A stretch of 7,504 nt of DNA from Thermofilum sp. ex4484_15. Its GTDB lineage: Archaea > Thermoproteota > Thermoprotei > Thermofilales > EX4484-15. This document shows, in pieces, positions 1 through 5,376 of the stretch. The notes beneath the pieces were generated by a model that had not been told where the DNA came from, did not search any database, and worked only from the letters and a program-made list of their open reading frames with translations. Within the stretch, counting starts at the first letter, position 1; the number at the start of each line of letters is the position of its first letter. The stretch is taken from NCBI GenBank assembly GCA_002254595.1, contig NJEH01000043.1, positions 1 to 7,504 of the forward strand, given 5' to 3'. The translations under genes were made by a program, and so were the position numbers.

Positions 1-887
1 CTTAAATCCCCCTTATAGTCCTCCCTTTTCTTAAACCCTATATTTGGGGCTACGAAGTTTACATGCCCGCCCATTCTAATCCATTCATCTAAATAAAACA
101 GTAGCTCCTTGGGTTCAGTTAAGTAAGGGGTTTCATCTAACGCTATCTCTAACCCGAATACCTTACCTAAGTTCTCCTTTATATAATTATATATTTTAAG
201 GCCTACTTCCAGGCTGTCCTTAAACTTTAACGCCGCCCTCATTACGTCTATCTCCTTGAAGCGTACCTCAAAGTACTTGCCGGTAGGGCCCTCGAAAGCG
301 AATAACTTCCTAGCGTACCTATTAATTATCGACCTACCCTCCCCCCCTGGAAACTCCATCCAAAATAACTCCTTAATTTCGCTTTCGCTTAACTCCTCCA
401 CCTCGTACCTTATTAAATCACAAGTATCTATGGTAAATGCATTAATGTGGCCCGTAGAAAGGGCCTCATCTATTTCGTCCTTAATGTACTTTAACGACTT
501 CCTCACCTCCTCGCGGCTTAACCTCCCTTTAACCTCTACTCCCGAGATCCTCTTAACGGCCTTAGCTGAGGAGCTAGTTACGGTTAAATGATCTCCTTCT
601 ATCTCTACCGTGACGCCTTCCTCCTTCGAACGCTTCGCGGCCATGGTAATATACTTCTTAATAGAGGTACCTGTATGTCCCATGGAGATTTCGTACTTGC
701 CTGGAGGAGCATTAATCACATATTCAGGAGCCGTCTCCCTACCAAAGGATAACATTAAGCCCCCTACGGTACTCCTTTCCTTAAAGGCGTTTAAGATACC
801 TTTTAATAATATTTCAGGTACCCTTATCCCTACGGCAGGATGGGGTATGGAACCTAGGTAAGTAGGTCCTCCCTCCACTATATCCAC
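1..887 (-). CDS. Tagaturonate epimerase (UxaE)-like enzyme, C-terminus cut off by window edge
   Basis: The minus-strand frame is open from base 887 to the window edge (295 codons, no stop), so this is the N-terminal part of a longer protein. UxaE enzymes are metal-dependent and interconvert D-tagaturonate and D-fructuronate (Thermotoga TM0440 is about 480 aa). Landmarks from memory of that family are visible in the right order: GxR-like segment GSIPHPAVGIRV near residues 12-23, EGDH at 97-100 (family ADADH), FTID at 151-154, ALDETPY at 249-255 (family SVDET), and DYKGDL at 290-295. D99, H100, D251 and E252 are candidate metal or substrate ligands. The usual N-terminal region of about 80 residues before the first landmark appears missing. 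The only in-frame starts near the preceding gene are GTG 887 and GTG 878; the latter has GGTGGAT 3 nt upstream. The gene follows the transaldolase-like stop by 5 nt, suggesting co-transcription. Family placement is fairly likely; the substrate is unknown. Confidence 0.62.
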   Translation of the reverse strand, partial: MDIVEGGPTYLGSIPHPAVGIRVPEILLKGILNAFKERSTVGGLMLSFGRETAPEYVINAPPGKYEISMGHTGTSIKKYITMAAKRSKEEGVTVEIEGDHLTVTSSSAKAVKRISGVEVKGRLSREEVRKSLKYIKDEIDEALSTGHINAFTIDTCDLIRYEVEELSESEIKELFWMEFPGGEGRSIINRYARKLFAFEGPTGKYFEVRFKEIDVMRAALKFKDSLEVGLKIYNYIKENLGKVFGLEIALDETPYLTEPKELLFYLDEWIRMGGHVNFVAPNIGFKKREDYKGDL

Positions 888-892
888 CGGGT

Positions 893-3055
893 CTAAGAAA
901 TTACCTCTTTCGCTTTCTCCACTACCTTCCTCTTAAATTCCTCGTAAGCCTTGGTGAATTCAGTCATAGTTTTAACGGTAGGCCCGAAGTTTCCCCACTC
1001 CTCCGGTTTTAGCCCTCCCGTCCCGAAGTCCCCCTCTATCCCTACTTCCCTTAAGGTCTTAATTAGCTCCGGTGTTAATTCGTAAGCCCTCTTAAAGTCC
1101 TCCAATTTCATTAATCTCTTAAGCACTTCATTATTCAAGGGTTTAAGTACGGCATCTTCGTAATCCGCTAAGTTAAAGCCCTCCTTCATGGATTCCTCAA
1201 GTACAGCTAATTGATGGTTGGGGAACTCAGTATTAGTCATGTTCCTCCTAGCTAAAGTCAAGTAAGTATCCATTGGTTTCCTCTTAGAAGCCGGTAGTAC
1301 ATCGATTTTCCCCATAATATCTTCTGCTTGCTCCGGGGTGAGGCCGTATTTCCTTATTAAGTAAGCTAGCCACTTAGGCCTATTCTCCGGGCTGAAGAAT
1401 ATCCAGTATACTCTTTTAGCTACGAAAGTACCGGCGTAGCTTATGTCCGTCTCTAATGATTTAAGGTACTCCATTACCTCCTCCTTGGTATTACCTCTTA
1501 CCCCGGCCTTAGCTAAGAACTCCGCGAAGGCCTCCTTAGTTATGGGCCTTAAGTATTTCCTAGAGCAAACTACGCTTATCTTTTCGTCTAGCGAGGGGGC
1601 TTTTTCGTATTCCTCTAAAGCCCCTAATTTCTCAGCTAATTCCCTTAGCTCCCTTTCACCTAGCTCCCTTAAAGCTTCTTTAGTTAACTTCTCCGCTTCT
1701 ACCTCCCTTAGATGATCCTCTAACCTACCTCCCATGTTAGTTTCATAAACCTGAGTTACCTTAATTCCCTTCCTTACCGCTTTAGCCATCCCCTCCATAG
1801 CGGCTAGTATTAAAGTTGCCTCCTGGCTTACACTAAAGGTTATGGTATTGTTCGTACCTATCCCTATCTCGTTGAATTTCTTAGTTATCTCTATGGCCGC
1901 GGGACTGCTCCCCGCTACCTTAAATACTATATTAGGCCTACCCTTGTCCTCCACATCTCTGTACCCCCAGAGTAAATAGCCGTCATACTTCTTCATGAAT
2001 TCCTGTACTTCGTGGTATATCTTAAGGGCGTCTTTCATGCTACCCTCTACGCTATTAGCTACGTTAGGGTTCAATTGGTAACTTATCATACCGTCCCGTT
2101 GGTCGGAGATCACGGCTATAGGCCTGAATACCTCTAAATTAGGCCATAAAGCTATAATAGTGGCTAACATAGCTAGTTCGTCGGCATTAGCTTCCGGATC
2201 CTTCAATAGGTCCTTCCTCATCTTAACGGTTTCCTTAAACTTATCCCAAAGCGAAGGGTCATCCCTATAAGCTATAGCTGCTAGTACCGGGTTAGTAGAG
2301 ACTTGGACGTAACCCAGGTGTCTTAACCACCTCAACCCTATAGCGTAATCGTTACCGAATTTACATATACCGTTAAGTACCATTTTATAGTAAACGTTAC
2401 CTGTAATTACCTCCTTACACGCCTTTAAGAAACTCGATGATAAGTTATTCTCATCGAGTTTAGCTTCTATTTCCTGTCCCATCTTAGCTACCATCCCTAC
2501 CCTTCCCTTAGGATCCCCTGCCATTACCTTCTTCATATCTTTTATTATCTTGTTTATTACCGCCTTAACTATTGGGGTATCGGAGTTCTCCTCTCTCTCT
2601 ATGCCCTCCCATTCCTTAAGGGTTTCCTCGATGTACTTTAAGCAGGTCTCGGTCTCCCTTTCGCCGAACCCTACTTTAACCCTTTCAGCTCCAATTAAAT
2701 TTATAGCTATCTCCAAAAGTACTTCGTAAGCTCTAGCCCTAATTAGGATCTTCTTCTTTAAGGTAACTTGGTCATCGTCAGGGCTAAGGTAGTTCCTCCT
2801 GAACTCGAAGTTTAACCTCCTCACGATCCCCCTTATTACTTCCATAAGCTTACCCCTCATTTCGGGATGAAGTAGATGATCGGCGGCTAATTGAGGATAG
2901 CCCTTAAGCGCCGTAAATACTACATGGTCTACGTGGTCTAAGCTAGGAGGGGGGTAAGGTAATTCCTCGGGCGGCGAGCTTACTATAGCGTTTACATCTA
3001 ATTCCCTGGGGATAGCTACGCTTATCGTACGAGATGGGGGGTCCATACCGATCAC
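893..3055 (-). CDS. Large transaldolase-family protein (720 aa)
   Basis: Transaldolases are TIM-barrel enzymes that form a lysine Schiff base and transfer a dihydroxyacetone unit between sugar phosphates. The core here covers roughly residues 220-445: STNP at 253-256 (family TTNPS), ISYQLNP at 324-330 (family VSxEVdP), IVFKVAGSS at 376-384 with K379 as probable Schiff-base lysine, GIGTNNTITFS at 398-408 (family GINxNxTLxFS), and MGGRL at 441-445 (family FVGRI). A segment near 539-552 (ISYAGTFVAKRVYW) resembles the late helix of classical transaldolase. Classical enzymes are about 220-380 aa; this one adds about 210 helical N-terminal residues and a long charged insert and C-terminal extension. 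The usual catalytic Glu is Gln (Q327), and the catalytic Asp of strand 1 is not obvious (N228 or D236). Start: GTG 3055 lies 28 nt from a TATA-like box (leaderless fit); ATG 3046 is an alternative with GTGAT ending 4 nt before it. The UxaE-like gene follows 5 nt downstream. The family is clear; the substrate is not. Confidence 0.85.
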   Translation of the reverse strand: MIGMDPPSRTISVAIPRELDVNAIVSSPPEELPYPPPSLDHVDHVVFTALKGYPQLAADHLLHPEMRGKLMEVIRGIVRRLNFEFRRNYLSPDDDQVTLKKKILIRARAYEVLLEIAINLIGAERVKVGFGERETETCLKYIEETLKEWEGIEREENSDTPIVKAVINKIIKDMKKVMAGDPKGRVGMVAKMGQEIEAKLDENNLSSSFLKACKEVITGNVYYKMVLNGICKFGNDYAIGLRWLRHLGYVQVSTNPVLAAIAYRDDPSLWDKFKETVKMRKDLLKDPEANADELAMLATIIALWPNLEVFRPIAVISDQRDGMISYQLNPNVANSVEGSMKDALKIYHEVQEFMKKYDGYLLWGYRDVEDKGRPNIVFKVAGSSPAAIEITKKFNEIGIGTNNTITFSVSQEATLILAAMEGMAKAVRKGIKVTQVYETNMGGRLEDHLREVEAEKLTKEALRELGERELRELAEKLGALEEYEKAPSLDEKISVVCSRKYLRPITKEAFAEFLAKAGVRGNTKEEVMEYLKSLETDISYAGTFVAKRVYWIFFSPENRPKWLAYLIRKYGLTPEQAEDIMGKIDVLPASKRKPMDTYLTLARRNMTNTEFPNHQLAVLEESMKEGFNLADYEDAVLKPLNNEVLKRLMKLEDFKRAYELTPELIKTLREVGIEGDFGTGGLKPEEWGNFGPTVKTMTEFTKAYEEFKRKVVEKAKEVIS

Positions 3056-3078
3056 AGAGGGAAATAGTACTCCATATG

Positions 3079-3087
3079 TACTTAAAG
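3079..3087 (-). promoter_or_regulatory. TATA-like box for the transaldolase-like gene
   Basis: On the minus strand CTTTAAGTA is centred about 28 nt upstream of the GTG at 3055. That is the normal archaeal distance from TATA box to transcription start, so the mRNA would begin at or within a few bases of the start codon. This supports either a leaderless GTG start or a leader of roughly 10 nt before ATG 3046. Inferred from spacing and composition only. Confidence 0.4.
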
Positions 3088-3111
3088 TTTTCCAGAAGGA
3101 ATTAGCTATAC

Positions 3112-3130
3112 CTAATCCGGGATCGGTTAG
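3112..3130. repeat. Imperfect inverted repeat in the AbrB-transaldolase gap
   Basis: CTAATCCG (3112-3119) and CGGTTAG (3124-3130) pair as a 7-bp stem with one bulged T and a 4-nt loop (GGAT). It lies in the 129-bp gap between two minus-strand genes, about 25 nt upstream of the TATA-like box of the transaldolase-like gene. It could be an operator or activator site, or a weak RNA hairpin downstream of the AbrB gene. The rest of the gap shows no gene that I can recognise. Confidence 0.3.
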
Positions 3131-3160
3131 CTTACGAGAAATGCTATCCTTGGTTCTTCG

Positions 3161-3182
3161 AAAATCTTCATAAAAATTTAAA
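3161..3182 (-). terminator. T-rich terminator candidate after the AbrB-type gene
   Basis: Just past the TAA at 3185-3187 the minus strand reads as T-rich sequence (TTTAAATTTTTATG followed by a TTTT run). Archaeal RNA polymerase commonly terminates on such tracts without a hairpin. If active, the AbrB-type gene and the transaldolase-like gene would be separate transcripts, consistent with a TATA-like box in the same gap. Confidence 0.3.
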
Positions 3183-3184
3183 GG

Positions 3185-3484
3185 TTAACTAACCGCTCGT
3201 ATATCGAGCACTTCCAGTATGTCCCCAGGTTTAATACCTGTCTCCATCCTTATACGCTTAGGGAGCGTGAATTGTCTCGAAAAAGTATGCCTTGTCCTCA
3301 ATAGTTTAGCCCTATCGATAACTATTTTCCTCCCCTGGTACGCTATCGTTATCCTTGCGTAGGAAGCCCCTCCAAGCTTAAGCCTCTTAACTAAATTGGC
3401 CGGTATTAAAACTTGTCCATTTATATATACCGTTACTTTGTAGGGAAGTTGGTTAACTTCGATACCCTTTGCTCCTCTACCCAC
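3185..3484 (-). CDS. AbrB/SpoVT-type (swapped-hairpin) DNA-binding protein
   Basis: This 99-aa basic protein carries two copies of the beta-loop-helix-beta half typical of AbrB/MazE/SpoVT proteins. The first runs from about 17 to 56 (VYINGQVLIPANLVKRLKL then strands), the second from about 67 to 96 (FSRQFTLPKRIRMETGIKPGD, then EVLDI). The 'LP.xIRxxxGIKPGD' pattern of the second half is the clearest hallmark. Such proteins bind DNA as swapped dimers, as transcription regulators or antitoxins; two halves in one chain could fold into the equivalent of one dimer. No toxin gene (PIN or PemK type) is adjacent, which argues for a regulator rather than an antitoxin. The start is GTG 3484, supported by GGTGAT 6 nt upstream. 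It lies upstream of the transaldolase-like pair on the same strand and divergent from the AEC permease, so it could regulate either; that is inference. Confidence 0.75.
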   Translation of the reverse strand: MGRGAKGIEVNQLPYKVTVYINGQVLIPANLVKRLKLGGASYARITIAYQGRKIVIDRAKLLRTRHTFSRQFTLPKRIRMETGIKPGDILEVLDIRAVS

Positions 3485-3490
3485 GTCCCG

Positions 3491-3496
3491 ATCACC
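3491..3496 (-). promoter_or_regulatory. Shine-Dalgarno site GGTGAT for the AbrB-type gene
   Basis: GGTGAT on the minus strand is complementary to the conserved 3' end of archaeal 16S rRNA and sits 6 nt before GTG 3484. This fixes the GTG as the start and shows that the transcript has a leader, unlike the divergent permease gene. Confidence 0.65.
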
Positions 3497-3533
3497 AGGT
3501 AAACTCTTTCAGTAAACCCTTTTTATCCCTTAC

Positions 3534-3541
3534 ATTTAAAT
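3534..3541. promoter_or_regulatory. Palindromic TATA box shared by divergent genes
   Basis: ATTTAAAT is a perfect 8-bp palindrome in the 81-bp region between the divergent AbrB-type and AEC genes. Its centre is about 28 nt upstream of ATG 3566, which predicts a leaderless AEC transcript. Read the other way, it would place a start near 3509, leaving a leader of about 25 nt that contains the GGTGAT site of the AbrB-type gene. A second minus-strand candidate is GGATAAAAAG at about 3519-3528. Confidence 0.45.
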
Positions 3542-3546
3542 TAAGC

Positions 3547-3565
3547 CCCTTAGCTTAGTTAAGGG
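3547..3565. repeat. Inverted repeat between TATA box and AEC start
   Basis: CCCTTA (3547-3552) and TAAGGG (3560-3565) form a perfect 6-bp inverted repeat with a 7-nt spacer. It fills the space between the TATA box and ATG 3566, where a bound protein would block transcription initiation. Operator function is inferred from position only. Confidence 0.3.
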
Positions 3566-4471
3566 ATGATGAGTACGTTACCCCTAGAAGTATTATTACC
3601 GGTCTTCGGGATTGTAGGAGTTGGTTGGCTAGCTTCCATAGCGAATAAGAAGGTAGGGGAGTGGGTTCAACAACTCAATTCCTATGCTTATTACGTAGCT
3701 TTACCTTCCTTGATAATAAGGAGCCTTTGGAACACTAGGTTCTCGCCTATTTATTTAAAGGTGGTTACTTTAAACTTCATAACGATAGCGTTATCGATGG
3801 GCCTAATATACGCTTTAACTACTCTAGCTAAGGTGAAGGAACCGCTAAGATCCTGCTTATCCGTCATGGGCGTCTTCGGTAACGTAGCTTACCTAGGCTA
3901 TCCGCTATCTTATTTCGCCTTCGGTAATAAAGGCCTATCGATAGCCATAGTGAATAGCTTAGCCTATAACCTATTGGTATTTACTTTAGGTATTTGGTTA
4001 ATAAGGAAATCAAGCGGGCTACCGTTGAGCAGATCGTTAGCGGATCCCCTTCTTATATCCACTTCACTAGGAGCGTTGTTATCCTTATTAGGTCTTCCTA
4101 AATTGAAGACGATAGATATTCTCTTAAATTCGCTAGGCTCCTCAGCCCTACCTGTAGCCCTCTTCTCATTAGGGGCCTTCATAGGATACCGGGGGGTAAG
4201 CAGCGATTCGTTAAAATTAGCTTTGCCACTTACCTTCATTAAGTTTTCAACTTTACCCCTTATCCTAACGATCCTCAATACCCTTTTCGTTAAGTTAGGG
4301 AAGTTAGAGTACGGGGTATCCTTAATTCAAGCCTTCGCCCCATTAGCGGTAACTAATTTCATAATAGCAGTTAAGTACGATCTAGACGTAAAAGCGATAG
4401 CTAACGCCGTGATAATCTCTACGCTAGTCTCCGTATTCCTTTACGCGTTATTATTAACCTCCCTAAGCTAA
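3566..4471 (+). CDS. AEC (auxin efflux carrier) family permease
   Basis: This 301-aa protein is almost entirely hydrophobic, with about 10 predicted membrane segments (roughly 6-23, 40-54, 63-87, 95-118, 122-146, 157-176, 186-208, 217-242, 249-268, 277-299). That matches the two-times-five helix plan and usual length of about 300 aa of prokaryotic AEC proteins. Family hallmarks are the opening LPVFGIVGVGWL, a helix break at FGNVAYLGYPL (104-114), ALPVALFSLGAFIGY in segment 7 (194-208), and the last pair with TNFIIAVKYDLD (263-274). Characterised relatives move organic acids such as malate or malonate, or auxin; the substrate cannot be read here. ATG 3566 is chosen because it fits a leaderless start; ATG 3569 is adjacent. 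It is divergent from the AbrB-type gene and overlaps the stomatin gene tail to tail by 4 nt. Confidence 0.85.
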   Translation: MMSTLPLEVLLPVFGIVGVGWLASIANKKVGEWVQQLNSYAYYVALPSLIIRSLWNTRFSPIYLKVVTLNFITIALSMGLIYALTTLAKVKEPLRSCLSVMGVFGNVAYLGYPLSYFAFGNKGLSIAIVNSLAYNLLVFTLGIWLIRKSSGLPLSRSLADPLLISTSLGALLSLLGLPKLKTIDILLNSLGSSALPVALFSLGAFIGYRGVSSDSLKLALPLTFIKFSTLPLILTILNTLFVKLGKLEYGVSLIQAFAPLAVTNFIIAVKYDLDVKAIANAVIISTLVSVFLYALLLTSLS

Positions 4472-5376
4472 GTTCCTTCCCCCTTCCTTCCTGCCCTTTC
4501 CAATAGCTCCCTTATAGGGCTAATTAACGAAGTGAACTCTAAGGGGAGCACGTACTTGGTCGAGGGGCTAGAACCTATAGCCTTAAGTGCCTCTAAGTAT
4601 TGAAGGGTCATGGTTTTAGAATCTACTCCCTTAGCTACCTTATAAAGTATTTCCAAAGCTTTAGAGTAACCCTCGGCTTTAAGTATTGCCGCCTGCCTTT
4701 CCCCTTCGGCCCTTAAAATAGCTGCTTGCTTCTCCCCCTCAGCTATCTTTATCGCGGCCTCCCTTTTACCTTCAGCTTCCGTTACCATAGCCCTCCTAGT
4801 CCTCTCGGCCGCCATTTGTTTAATCATAGCTTCCTGTACTTCCTTAGGGGGCTTAATTTCCCTTATTTCCACGCTAGTTACCTTTACCCCCCATCTTTCA
4901 GTTACCTCATCTAACTTGGTCCTTAGTACGCTATTTATGTAATCCCTCTTAGCCAGTACTTCATCTAACATTATATCCCCTACTACCGCCCTAAGGGTAG
5001 TAGTAGCTATGCCTACGCATGCCCCTTCGAAGTTCCTCACCTGCAAGACGCTCTTCATGGGATCCATTACCTTATAGTAGATGAGGAAATCTATATCGAT
5101 AGGAGCGTTATCCTTAGAAATGCAAGTTTGATGAGGTACTGTTATGAAGTTCTCCCTAAGGTCTACCCTCTGGACGGTATCTATGAAGGGTACAATGAAT
5201 ACTATCCCTGGCCCTTTAACCCCTATACATCTACCTAACCTAAAGACCACTAACCTTTCATATTCGTTCACCCTTTTAACCCCCATAGCTATAAGTATTA
5301 GGATTATTAAGGCCATGAAGAAAGCTAAGGCTAAGGACTCCGGCGTTAAGGCCTGATAGGTTAACGTCCACATCAT
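4468..5376 (-). CDS. Stomatin/SPFH (slipin) membrane protein
   Basis: This 302-aa protein has one N-terminal membrane segment (about 14-34) and an SPFH/Band 7 domain (about 36-185). Stomatin signatures include RLVVFRLGR (41-49), GPGIVFIVPFID (55-66), the SKDNAPIDID block (87-96), and GVKVTSVEIREIKPP (163-177). A coiled-coil stretch of alternating AEG and QAAI units covers about 190-240. The hydrophobic tail, with KYVLPLEFTSLI at about 274-285, lies where Pyrococcus stomatin PH1511 is cut by its partner protease PH1510. SPFH proteins oligomerise into membrane-bound scaffolds or cages involved in membrane organisation and quality control. The ATG at 5376 overlaps the TGA of the upstream NfeD protease gene as ATGA, so the two are translationally coupled; a second ATG follows directly at 5373. 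The end overlaps the AEC permease gene by 4 nt on the opposite strand. Confidence 0.93.
   Translation of the reverse strand: MMWTLTYQALTPESLALAFFMALIILILIAMGVKRVNEYERLVVFRLGRCIGVKGPGIVFIVPFIDTVQRVDLRENFITVPHQTCISKDNAPIDIDFLIYYKVMDPMKSVLQVRNFEGACVGIATTTLRAVVGDIMLDEVLAKRDYINSVLRTKLDEVTERWGVKVTSVEIREIKPPKEVQEAMIKQMAAERTRRAMVTEAEGKREAAIKIAEGEKQAAILRAEGERQAAILKAEGYSKALEILYKVAKGVDSKTMTLQYLEALKAIGSSPSTKYVLPLEFTSLISPIRELLERAGRKGEGT

Noticed and set aside
341..350. Frameshift in the left-edge gene
   Set aside because: A first reading with six G on the minus strand gave a stop, but recounting shows seven, and with seven the frame stays open with family-like sequence on both sides.
256..861. Plus-strand open frames at 256-591 and 610-861
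   Set aside because: They lie antisense to the continuous UxaE-like minus-strand frame, have no family resemblance and no ribosome binding site, and their composition is that of a reversed purine-rich gene.
1443..1715. Plus-strand open frame of 90 codons
   Set aside because: It is antisense to the transaldolase-like gene, a low-complexity Ser/Leu-rich shadow of Lys/Glu-rich codons.
3056..3184. Possible C/D box sRNA or other small RNA gene in the gap
   Set aside because: I found no convincing RTGATGA and CTGA boxes at suitable spacing on either strand and no tRNA-like cloverleaf; the gap is better explained by a terminator, an inverted repeat and a promoter.
3185..3484. AbrB-type protein as antitoxin of a toxin-antitoxin pair
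   Set aside because: No adjacent small toxin-like gene (PIN or PemK type) exists; the neighbours are a transaldolase-like enzyme and a permease.
3964..4278. Minus-strand open frame of 104 codons inside the AEC gene
   Set aside because: The plus-strand frame encodes a clear 10-TM AEC permease; the antisense product has no recognisable motif.
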